Positions 1-6,538 of a stretch of 6,615 bases of DNA are shown one piece after another (the stretch's first letter is position 1; each line of letters opens with the position of its first letter). Position numbers and translations under genes: made by a program. Origin of the DNA: CAYLNH01 sp964384625 (GTDB lineage Bacteria; Verrucomicrobiota; Lentisphaeria; JABSQK01); NCBI GenBank assembly GCA_964384625.1, contig CAYLNH010000344.1, forward strand, positions 1-6,615, written 5' to 3'. The notes beneath the pieces are model-generated. The model had not been told where the DNA came from and made no database searches. It was given only the letters and a program-made list of their open reading frames with translations.

Positions 1-47
1 ACTAATATAGCACACACCGCGAGAATGTCGCCTATTTGCGTGCCGGA

Positions 48-3000
48 TTAATAGTTGCCGGAATCAAGCGTGAAGTTTTCCGGGGTGAACGACAGGTCGC
101 CGTCGCCGGACAGATCCGTACAGCTGAGGTTCACGGTGCCGCCGGGATCGCCGCTGAGCGTCACGGTTATCGTGTTGCTGCCGCCTTCGGCCACATTCAG
201 GGTGTCGGCATTGGTCTGGACCGCCAGACCAGCGCCTTCGTCCTCGCGTACGGTGACCATTGCGTCGTTGGCGTCCGGGGAGGAGCATCGAACCAGGGCG
301 ACGCCGTTGACGGCGTCGGCGTCGGTTGCGGCGCTCAAGGTTACCGGCTGTGGATCGGAGTAATTGCCCGGTGTGAAGGTCAGCGTGCTGCCGCCGGTGA
401 CGGTGATGTCGCTGTCGCCGCGGTAGACGCTGACGGTGACCGTTGTATTGATCAGGGGAGCGGTCGCCAGCTGGACGCTGAAGGAGTTGGTCGTGCCCTC
501 GCCGATGGTCACGGCCGCGGTGTTGGTCAGAATATCCGGCAGGCTGGAGTCCTGGACGAAGTTCGCGACGACCATCGCCTGGGCGGACACGTTGATTGTT
601 GTCGTGGCGTTGCCGGTATTCGCTACGGCAGCGGCATTGTTTCCGGTCCAGTTGACGAAGACGTAGCCGGCGTCCGGCGCCGCTTCGATGGTGTACGGTC
701 CCGCATCGGGGTCGGCCACGCCGCCGCCTTCCGCGCGGCCGCCCGGGCCGGCGCCGACCAGCAGCAGAAAGTCGTCATCAACTTCGTTGGCAGTGACGTC
801 AACGCTGTCAAGGCCGGCGGCGGAACAGCGGATCACCGCGCTGCCGTTGAGCACGTTGTCATTGTCTTCGGCGGCCACGAGGGTAACCGTCTGTGGGCTG
901 GTATCGCTCACGACAAAACTGGACGTTCCCGAGACGGCGATATCGCTGTCGCCGCTCTGTCGGCTCACATTCACGGTGACCGCGTTGAGCGGGACGATGT
1001 CGAGATGGAATTCGAACGTGGCGGTATTGCCTTCGTCAATATCGACCGCCGGCGTCGAGACCACGATCTGCGGCGTATCGTCGTCGATATTTGTGACGCT
1101 GACATCATCCGGATCAAGCGCACTGTAGTTCGAATCGGACGTTGTCGGCGTTCCGGTCACGACAGTGTACTCCACATCACCGTCATCATCGGGGTCGTCC
1201 TCGCCGGTCACTGTGATCGTCTGGCTCTCGCCCCAGTTCGACGTGGTGAAGGTGACGCTGTCGGGGGAAACCGTGCCTTCGGAGGTGTCGCTGCTGCTCA
1301 GCCCGATCGTTACATCGCCCGTCGGCTGCGAATTCAGCCAAACGCTGAACGTTGCGGTCCCGCCGGCTTCAGTGGTGTTGCCGCTGATGCTGCTGACAGA
1401 GACTCCCGGCGTGCCGTTGACCGCGATGCTGAACTGGTCCGTCGGGCCGTCGCCGCTGTCGTCCTGCAGATGGAAGGCAAACGAATCGGCGCCGGCATAA
1501 TCGGTGTTCGGATTGTATTTGATCAGTCCGCTATCCACGTCCTGCTGGGTAAACGAGTCGTTCATGTCGATTTCTTCGCCGGCGTCGCGCGTGTTGTTGC
1601 TGTTGGCGTCATTGAACAACTGGCCGTAATCGACGTCGTCGGTGACGGTGTAGGTGCGGCTGGCGGCATCATCGGGGTCGCTGCCGTAGTCGTCCGCATC
1701 CGAGCTGTCGAGGTAGGCGTTGGTGATGGTGCCGGTAGTGTTGACGGCGATGGACAGCTCGTTGTTGACTTCCAGCGTCGGCGGATGATTCAGGGCGCGG
1801 TAGTCGGCGATGACCTCGCGTATCTGTCGCAGTGTCCGGGCATTGTCCCCGTTGTCGGCGTCGCCGGTCGGGTTGCCGTTGTAGTCGATATTCGGATCGG
1901 AAAAGTGTCCGACGCGAATGTATTCTGCGCCGCCGGTGCCGTCGAAGTTCTCATAGGTCATCACGGAGCAGTAGCCGGTCGAGGCGCCCGAGCTGCCGTC
2001 CTCCCACTGCCAGCCGGCGGAATAGCTCCAGATCTGCGGGCCCTGCTGGGTGTACTGCGTCTTCGAATGGCCGGCGCCCATCGTGTGCCCCCATTCATGG
2101 GGCAGCGTATAGGTCCAGGTCGCCTGTTCGATGCGCACCAGACAATGCGCATAGTTCGGGGCGCCCGCGGAACTCTCCAGCGCCCAGCCCAGGCCGCCGA
2201 TGTCGCTGCGGGATTCGAACATGCAGATCAGGTCCGCACCGTAGGTATCGCGCCAGTGCGGCACATCTTCGAGGTAGGTCTGGTCTATGCCGGCGCCGAA
2301 ACCATCATGGAACGTCAACCGGTCCAGATCGGTTAGCGCATCGCCTTCCGTGTAGGAAACGAGGGCCGAATGCACGAGATTGAGCGTGATCCCGGTCGCG
2401 GAATTCGCGTGCGCGTCATTCGCCTTCTGCATCGACAGATTGATCACATTGGCGATCCCTCCGTGGCCATCGGCATAGGTGTTGGCGGCCGTGGTGTAGA
2501 CGATCATTACGTCGACAATCACGTTGGTGGCGACATCCCCGGCGGTTGCCGGTTGGCTGTCGGAAGCGCCCGCGACCGCGTCGCCCGACGCTGTCGGGCT
2601 GCTTCCGGCCGCGGCGGGGATGAGCCGCCGACCGGCTTCGAGAATGACAGACCGGTCGCGGTCGATCTCCGCCATCTCGTGCACGTCCGACTCGGCGTTG
2701 TAACGGATGAAATAGTTGCGGCCGTGTTCCGGTACGGTGACATGCGCCAGCATCTTGCCGTCGTGCGATGAGATGAAGGCGCGCCCATGCTTCGTGCCGG
2801 CGATTCGCGCCGTCATGCCGACCGCGCCGTTGACGTCCCTGCCGGTGCGGATGACTTCCGCCTCGTAGACTGTGCCGTCCAACAGCGGCACGGCAAGGCG
2901 GTCGCCGGGCTTGAACTGCGGGGCAGCGGCCAGGAAGGCCGGCGCCGGGGTAACCGCCCGGCTGCGCCTGGCCGCGGGCGTCGTACCCCGCCACCTGGTC

Positions 3001-3134
3001 TTCGGCCCGAAGCCGGCGATCAGCGTCGGTCCGTCAGGGACTGCGATGGGAGGCGGGTTCGCGGCGTGAAACAGAAAGAGAGCAGTAAGGACAAAGGCGG
3101 CGAGAACGGCGAGTGTCAGCAGAGCCTTCTTCAT
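48..3134 (-). CDS. Secreted metzincin (M12B/M72-like) metalloprotease with cadherin-like, Calx-beta-like and InlB-like repeats
   Basis: Predicted exported zinc endopeptidase of 1028 residues; its substrate is unknown. Residues 1-25 are a signal peptide (MKK, hydrophobic core, likely cleavage after HAA). Residues about 26-200 look like the propeptide of this protease type. The catalytic domain spans about 203-447, with the zinc motif HEWGHTMGAGH at 346-356 (H346, H350 and H356 as ligands, E347 as base) and a Met-turn at SVMTY (M392). The Asp that often follows the third His in M12B enzymes is Ser here. Next come a cadherin-like domain (about 448-572) with an EF-hand-like loop at 509-521, a Calx-beta-like repeat (576-689), a second (690-788), an InlB-like repeat (789-867), a third Calx-beta-like repeat (868-968) and a partial fourth (969-1028). 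The start is secure: AGGAG lies 9 nt upstream and an in-frame TAA lies 7 codons upstream. No LPXTG, PEP-CTERM, dockerin or autotransporter end is visible. The protease assignment is firm; the family within the metzincins is less so. Confidence 0.9.
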   Translation of the reverse strand: MKKALLTLAVLAAFVLTALFLFHAANPPPIAVPDGPTLIAGFGPKTRWRGTTPAARRSRAVTPAPAFLAAAPQFKPGDRLAVPLLDGTVYEAEVIRTGRDVNGAVGMTARIAGTKHGRAFISSHDGKMLAHVTVPEHGRNYFIRYNAESDVHEMAEIDRDRSVILEAGRRLIPAAAGSSPTASGDAVAGASDSQPATAGDVATNVIVDVMIVYTTAANTYADGHGGIANVINLSMQKANDAHANSATGITLNLVHSALVSYTEGDALTDLDRLTFHDGFGAGIDQTYLEDVPHWRDTYGADLICMFESRSDIGGLGWALESSAGAPNYAHCLVRIEQATWTYTLPHEWGHTMGAGHSKTQYTQQGPQIWSYSAGWQWEDGSSGASTGYCSVMTYENFDGTGGAEYIRVGHFSDPNIDYNGNPTGDADNGDNARTLRQIREVIADYRALNHPPTLEVNNELSIAVNTTGTITNAYLDSSDADDYGSDPDDAASRTYTVTDDVDYGQLFNDANSNNTRDAGEEIDMNDSFTQQDVDSGLIKYNPNTDYAGADSFAFHLQDDSGDGPTDQFSIAVNGTPGVSVSSISGNTTEAGGTATFSVWLNSQPTGDVTIGLSSSDTSEGTVSPDSVTFTTSNWGESQTITVTGEDDPDDDGDVEYTVVTGTPTTSDSNYSALDPDDVSVTNIDDDTPQIVVSTPAVDIDEGNTATFEFHLDIVPLNAVTVNVSRQSGDSDIAVSGTSSFVVSDTSPQTVTLVAAEDNDNVLNGSAVIRCSAAGLDSVDVTANEVDDDFLLLVGAGPGGRAEGGGVADPDAGPYTIEAAPDAGYVFVNWTGNNAAAVANTGNATTTINVSAQAMVVANFVQDSSLPDILTNTAAVTIGEGTTNSFSVQLATAPLINTTVTVSVYRGDSDITVTGGSTLTFTPGNYSDPQPVTLSAATDADAVNGVALVRCSSPDANDAMVTVREDEGAGLAVQTNADTLNVAEGGSNTITVTLSGDPGGTVNLSCTDLSGDGDLSFTPENFTLDSGNY
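51..1409 (-). repeat. Array of degenerate Calx-beta-like protein repeats with one InlB-like repeat inserted
   Basis: The C-terminal 453 residues of the metalloprotease are built of beta-sandwich repeats of about 100 residues. Repeats at 690-788 and 868-968 share an opening EG.T..F, a central GDSDI.V motif (728-732 and 906-910), a PQ/QP-VTL strand, and NG.A..RCS near the end (C770, C950). The last, partial repeat (969-1028) keeps EGG, GDGDL and FTPENF. The first repeat (576-689) is of the related EAGGTATFSV type seen in large bacterial adhesins and ends NIDDD. Between the second and third lies an InlB-like repeat (plus-strand 534-770) with the signature Y.IEAAPDAGY.F.NW and a closing ANFV. Such repeats usually act as stalks or as binding modules, often stabilised by calcium; which applies here cannot be read from sequence. 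The repeats are diverged at DNA level, so this is old duplication rather than a recent tandem expansion. Confidence 0.75.
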
Positions 3135-3143
3135 CAGATTCGT

Positions 3144-3148
3144 CTCCT
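3144..3148 (-). promoter_or_regulatory. Shine-Dalgarno site of the metalloprotease gene
   Basis: On the minus strand the sequence reads CCAGGAGACGAATCTG directly before the ATG at 3134. AGGAG matches the 16S anti-Shine-Dalgarno sequence and sits 9 nt from the start. It supports the chosen start, since the frame has an in-frame TAA at 3156-3158 and no other ATG, GTG or TTG between that stop and 3134. Confidence 0.8.
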
Positions 3149-3149
3149 G

Positions 3150-3164
3150 GGGAAGTTAATTCCC
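3150..3164 (-). promoter_or_regulatory. Small leader hairpin touching the Shine-Dalgarno site of the protease gene
   Basis: In the mRNA, GGGAA and UUCCC form a perfect 5-bp stem around the loop UUAAC. It ends one nucleotide before the AGGAG ribosome binding site. It could tune translation initiation, or be chance in a short GC-rich leader. No known riboswitch or thermometer is recognised. Confidence 0.3.
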
Positions 3165-3180
3165 GCGCCGGCATGGAGCA

Positions 3181-3192
3181 GCAACGGGTTGC
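3181..3192. promoter_or_regulatory. 12-bp dyad GCAACGGGTTGC just downstream of the protease promoter
   Basis: GCAAC and GTTGC are perfect inverted arms around a 2-bp centre. The centre is too short for an RNA hairpin loop, so if the dyad has a function it would be as a DNA operator. It begins 2 bp past the -10 box and so overlaps the predicted transcription start, a common place for a repressor site. The gene at 3405-6452 has only the GCAACCC half at the same place. A regulator cannot be named. Confidence 0.25.
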
Positions 3193-3194
3193 AT

Positions 3195-3223
3195 ACTATA
3201 CAGTCTGCTGCGGTCTTTGGCTA
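3195..3223 (-). promoter_or_regulatory. Predicted sigma70-type promoter of the metalloprotease gene
   Basis: On the minus strand the -10 box is TATAGT (3195-3200; 5 of 6 match TATAAT). The -35 box is TAGCCA (3218-3223; 4 of 6 match TTGACA), with a 17-bp spacer. Transcription would begin near 3188 and give a leader of about 55 nt. The -35 is weak, so an activator may be needed. The -10 box is identical to the one before the upstream gene. Confidence 0.5.
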
Positions 3224-3385
3224 CACCTGCCGCGAAAAGGGCGGCTGGCGCTTTCCCCGGCACCGCGGGCACTCGCTTGCTTTCCTGTCGGCCGCGGAAA
3301 CTCGAGGAAATGCCTGAAATCGACAGTCTCTCCCGGCGACGACGACGGAAGTCTATGACTGCCCGAAGGGCGGCGGAGAGCGAAG

Positions 3386-3400
3386 CGGAGGTCAACTCCG
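3386..3400 (-). terminator. Weak hairpin after the VWA gene, possible 3'-end structure
   Basis: The minus-strand RNA can form CGGAG-UUGAC-CUCCG, starting 4 nt past the stop codon. The stem is only 5 bp and no U tract follows, so it does not meet the criteria for an intrinsic terminator. It may only protect the 3' end, or have no role; Rho-dependent ending is equally possible. Confidence 0.15.
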
Positions 3401-3404
3401 GCAC

Positions 3405-6400
3405 TCAGTCGTCGTCGGATTCCGGCTTCTTCTGAGCGCGGCGTTTGGCGTCGAGCAGGCGGCTGGTGTAGCTTTGTTCTTTGGGTTGCTCGGGTATCGG
3501 CGGCGGCGCCGGTGGTTTGCCGGCGGCGGTGTCCGGTTTCGGCGTGTCGTCCGTGCTTTCGGCTTCGACGCGTTCGGTGCTGTCGCCGGTTTCGGCTGCT
3601 TCACGCTCCAGCCGTTCCTTGAAGCTCTCACGCGGGATCGCCGGTTTCGGTTCCGGCTTGTCTGGGGCGGCGTCTTCGGCTGCCTGGTCCTGGAAGACCT
3701 GCTGCTTGCGCTTCAGCAGGGCCGCCATGGTCTCGTCCTGTTCCGTTGCCCGCTGCCGGCGGGTAACGCGCTCGCGGGCAACCGCCCAGGCCGCCGCAAT
3801 GTCTTCCCGGGTGACGATGACCCGGCGCATCACGACGTCGAGCATGAACAGCAGGACGGCGATCACCAGGAGATACTCCCAGACCGGCTGCATGTTGATC
3901 GACGGCGGCTGATCCGAGTCGAAGATGCCGGCCGCCGCCGGGTTGACGTCGAGCAGTTGCCCGTCGGGGTCGCCCATCTGAGCGATGCGCTGCAGCAGGG
4001 AGGTGTTTGCTTCGAGTTTGCGGTATTCGGACGAATAGGGCAGGGCAACACCGGCCAGCATGAATCCGCGTTCGCCCGTCAGCGGGTTGTCGTAGGCGAT
4101 GTTCACCAGGTTTACGCCCTTGTCTTTCGCGGTGAATGTCGCCTGGTAGCGGCCGGCGCCGATCTGCTGGACGTCCAGGTTGTGCCCGGCGCTGGCGGAG
4201 TCCACCCGGCGCGCGTCGAGCTTGCCGAAATTGATGAAACGCCCCTTTTCGTCGATGGCGTCGATCGTCATGACCACCTTGTCGCCGTCCCGCTTGGTCT
4301 GCACCGTCAGGTTGCTCTTCTCCCGTTTCCGCGTCGTCCAGCGGATAATCTGTCCCCAGATGCGGCGGTACTTCGGCCACGGCACCCAGGCCCGCGCCCA
4401 GTTGGTTGAGGCGTCCGAGGTGAACGCCACGGATTTTCCCAGGCCGTAGCGCCATTCCGCCAGAAGGGGATCCTTGTTGTCGTTGTCGGAGGTGATCGAG
4501 ACCAGCGCCCGGTCCTTCGGGGTGGTTGCCACATACGCCAGCAGCGGCGGGACCTCCGCCTGCCGGATGCCCTTGGTCAACTCACTGCCGGTCGCCAGCA
4601 GCGGCTGAAACTGCTTGTTGAAAATCAGACTGCGTTTCACCACCTTCGCTTCTTTCACGAAGATCTGCGGCAGCTTCTTCGGATCTTTGACGAAGTAGTA
4701 ACGGCCCTTGGTCTTGTACGCGATGTACTTCAGAACCTGGACGTCGCGCGGACTGTGCGGATTGATCCCCACCGTCGATACCGTGATGTTCGCCTTCACC
4801 ATCGCGTCGACATCCGCCGGCGACGGCCGCGCCGGGTCGCCGTCCGAGATGACGATGATATGCCGCACCATCGCGTCCGTCGCCGTCAATCCCTTCAACG
4901 CCATGCTGAAGGCCGGGGCAAAGGACGGCATATCGCCGGGCTCGCACTTGTCCACCAGGTTTTTGAGATAGGGTTTGTTGTTGGCGTTGCGCAGCGGGAA
5001 CAGCCATTGGTCGCCGTTGCCGTAGTACACCACGCCCACTTCGTCGGCCGGATGAACCGTGTCAATCGCCGCCTTGGTAATCTTCTTCGCCCAGAAATTG
5101 CCCTGCGCGAACTCGCAGGTATGCAGGACCAGCACCAGGGCGCCCTTGGGCATGATCTTCTTCTGCTTGATGTCCATGCTCACCGGCAGCGCTTCCTCGA
5201 CCGGCGTCATCTCGTAGCCGCCGGCGCCGAAGGAGTCCTGCCCGCCGATCATCACCAGACCGCTGCCCAGATCCTTGACGCAGGTCCGGATCATCGTCAT
5301 CTGGTTCTCCGAGAACTTCGTCGCCGGGACGTTGGCCAGAACCACGCAGTCGTAGTCCGCCAACTGTTCCATGCGCACCGGGAAACGTTCCGGCGGCATC
5401 ACATGGACCTTGATGTCCTCGGCGCGGCAGATGCTCAACAGGTGTTCCACGTCCCGCAGGTTGCCCTCCGGCGTGACGAACAGGATCTTCGATTCGCCCT
5501 GGATGTAGACGTAGTTGGACGCCTCGTTGTTGTCGGCGATCGTATCTTCTTCGGCGCTGATCCGGGCGGTGTAGACGAAGATCCCCGAGCGCTCCACCTG
5601 CATTTCCACAAAGTACCGGTTGGAGCCGGGGTCCAGTTCGACCTTGCGCGGCCGGCCCAACGGCTCGCCGTTGCGGTAGATCGTCAGATACGCCTCCGTC
5701 TGCTTCAGCGAATCCACCTGGACGCGGACCTCGAACGGCTCGTTCTTCTTCACCTTGTCGGGCACCTGGACCTTCTCCACCAGCACTTCGTTCCGGTACG
5801 AGTAGTTGACCGGCAAGACCGAAACCGTGACGCCTTCGCCCGCCGCATAGCGTACGGCGTCCACCACATTCCCGGCATTCTGATTGCCGTCGCTGACAAT
5901 GACGATCTTCTTCCGGGCGTTGGCGGGGAACGCCGTAACCGCCAGTTCCACCGCGCCCTCCAGGTTGGTGTAGTCCGGCTTCACCCGCGACGTCAGCGTG
6001 TCGATATTGAAATCCGTGCCGGGACGCAGTTCGATGCTCTGGTCCTCGGCGAACACCATCAAGCCGGCGAGGTCTTTCCGCTTCTTCGTCTTCGCCGCGG
6101 CATTCACGTAAGCCACCCCCTTTTCCCGAATTGCCTCCGGAATGCTGGCCGAATGATCCAGCAGAAAATAGACCGCCAGCGTATTGCTGCGGATCACATA
6201 CTGGATGTCCGCCAAAGCCGCAATCAGCAGGATATACAGCAGGCAACGAAGCGTGGTCGAAGAGGCATTCGTGCGCGAGGGCAGCCCCGCCACCCCGTGC
6301 GATGCCAGCAGCGAGAACAACGGCAGCGCCAGCAATCCGAACAGCCAGATCGGCTTGACGAAGTCAACCCATTCCAGCAGCCAGGCGCCCAGCAGCAGCA

Positions 6401-6452
6401 CCACCACGATGCCGACAGATAACAGGTGGATCTTCAGGTGTTTCGCGTTCAT
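3405..6452 (-). CDS. Inner-membrane protein with two VWA-like domains around a GATase-like domain
   Basis: Protein of 1015 residues. Membrane helices are predicted at about 11-28, 35-51 and 69-87, and again at 857-875. Positive charges lie at the N-terminus, in the 52-69 loop and after 875 (RRVIVTRED, RERVTRRQR), so residues about 90-855 should face the periplasm and the tail the cytoplasm. The first VWA domain (about 90-215) has a full MIDAS: D99, S101, S103, T162 and SDG at 187-189. A beta-rich linker follows (about 220-318). The class I GATase-like domain (about 320-430) has the signature GGQDSFGAGGYEMTPVEEALPV but no nucleophile Cys elbow, so catalysis is unlikely. The second VWA-like domain (about 436-600) has HTCEF in place of DxSxS yet keeps SDG at 536-538. 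WRYGLGKSVAFTSD and the following W-rich segment (667-706) are typical of this BatA-related family (GATase1-like, PF07090 type). The tail (876-1015) is highly charged. Start: an in-frame TAA lies 8 codons upstream and no other start codon is available, although the ribosome binding site (GGGAAG) is weak. Cellular role unknown. Confidence 0.9.
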   Translation of the reverse strand: MNAKHLKIHLLSVGIVVVLLLGAWLLEWVDFVKPIWLFGLLALPLFSLLASHGVAGLPSRTNASSTTLRCLLYILLIAALADIQYVIRSNTLAVYFLLDHSASIPEAIREKGVAYVNAAAKTKKRKDLAGLMVFAEDQSIELRPGTDFNIDTLTSRVKPDYTNLEGAVELAVTAFPANARKKIVIVSDGNQNAGNVVDAVRYAAGEGVTVSVLPVNYSYRNEVLVEKVQVPDKVKKNEPFEVRVQVDSLKQTEAYLTIYRNGEPLGRPRKVELDPGSNRYFVEMQVERSGIFVYTARISAEEDTIADNNEASNYVYIQGESKILFVTPEGNLRDVEHLLSICRAEDIKVHVMPPERFPVRMEQLADYDCVVLANVPATKFSENQMTMIRTCVKDLGSGLVMIGGQDSFGAGGYEMTPVEEALPVSMDIKQKKIMPKGALVLVLHTCEFAQGNFWAKKITKAAIDTVHPADEVGVVYYGNGDQWLFPLRNANNKPYLKNLVDKCEPGDMPSFAPAFSMALKGLTATDAMVRHIIVISDGDPARPSPADVDAMVKANITVSTVGINPHSPRDVQVLKYIAYKTKGRYYFVKDPKKLPQIFVKEAKVVKRSLIFNKQFQPLLATGSELTKGIRQAEVPPLLAYVATTPKDRALVSITSDNDNKDPLLAEWRYGLGKSVAFTSDASTNWARAWVPWPKYRRIWGQIIRWTTRKREKSNLTVQTKRDGDKVVMTIDAIDEKGRFINFGKLDARRVDSASAGHNLDVQQIGAGRYQATFTAKDKGVNLVNIAYDNPLTGERGFMLAGVALPYSSEYRKLEANTSLLQRIAQMGDPDGQLLDVNPAAAGIFDSDQPPSINMQPVWEYLLVIAVLLFMLDVVMRRVIVTREDIAAAWAVARERVTRRQRATEQDETMAALLKRKQQVFQDQAAEDAAPDKPEPKPAIPRESFKERLEREAAETGDSTERVEAESTDDTPKPDTAAGKPPAPPPIPEQPKEQSYTSRLLDAKRRAQKKPESDDD

Positions 6453-6478
6453 CCGGACTTCCCGCTGAGGGTTGCGTT

Positions 6479-6507
6479 ACTATAGCTTCGGCACTTGTTC
6501 GAATCAA
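6479..6507 (-). promoter_or_regulatory. Predicted sigma70-type promoter of the VWA/GATase-like gene
   Basis: On the minus strand TTGATT (6502-6507; 4 of 6 match the -35 consensus) and TATAGT (6479-6484; 5 of 6 match the -10) are separated by exactly 17 bp. The predicted start near 6472 gives a leader of about 20 nt before the ATG at 6452. The site lies in the 86-base gap after the upstream gene's stop, so the VWA gene can be transcribed on its own even if read-through also occurs. Confidence 0.6.
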
Positions 6508-6538
6508 CTTGAGACACGGGCCCGCAGTAAGCCCTCGA

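Larger units (their letters stand above)
3135..3404. other. 270-base intergenic region between the two large genes
   Basis: It holds the promoter, dyad and leader of the protease gene in its left 90 bases. The rest (about 3224-3404) has no convincing small gene; the short open frames there are Arg- and Ser-rich GC artefacts without a good ribosome binding site. Several short inverted repeats lie just after the stop of the VWA gene: CGGAG/CTCCG at 3386-3400, GCCC/GGGC at 3361-3371 and AGTC/GACT around 3350-3360. None is followed by a T tract on the minus strand. The length suggests the two genes are not one tight operon. Confidence 0.6.

Noticed and set aside
1..47. Terminator or continued coding sequence after the metalloprotease stop
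   Set aside because: The 47 bases show no stable hairpin or T tract on the minus strand, and no frame continues the Calx-beta-like repeat; too little sequence to call anything.
36..2336. 766-codon open frame on the plus strand
   Set aside because: It is in exact codon register opposite the metalloprotease gene. In that register a stop arises only where the sense gene uses TTA, CTA or TCA, which GC-rich genes avoid. The translation is a Gly/Val/Ala/Arg-rich shadow with no domain, while the minus strand encodes a recognisable protease.
3172..3174. Upstream ATG in the protease leader
   Set aside because: It is out of frame with the protease, lacks a Shine-Dalgarno sequence, and its frame runs into the protease gene with Arg/Ser-rich shadow sequence.
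3135..3404. Small gene or regulatory RNA in the intergenic region
   Set aside because: The short frames lack ribosome binding sites and protein-like composition, and no known RNA family structure is apparent beyond the short hairpins listed.
3474..4409. 311-codon open frame on the plus strand
   Set aside because: Also in codon register with the VWA gene on the other strand, with no plausible domain or ribosome binding site.
5162..5495. Active glutamine amidotransferase
   Set aside because: The domain resembles the class I amidotransferase fold, but I see no nucleophile-elbow Cys (GxCxG) or catalytic His-Glu pair, so an enzyme call is not supported.
4755..6422. 555-codon open frame on the plus strand
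   Set aside because: Same register effect opposite the VWA/GATase-like gene; the product is His/Arg/Asp-rich low complexity with no recognisable fold.
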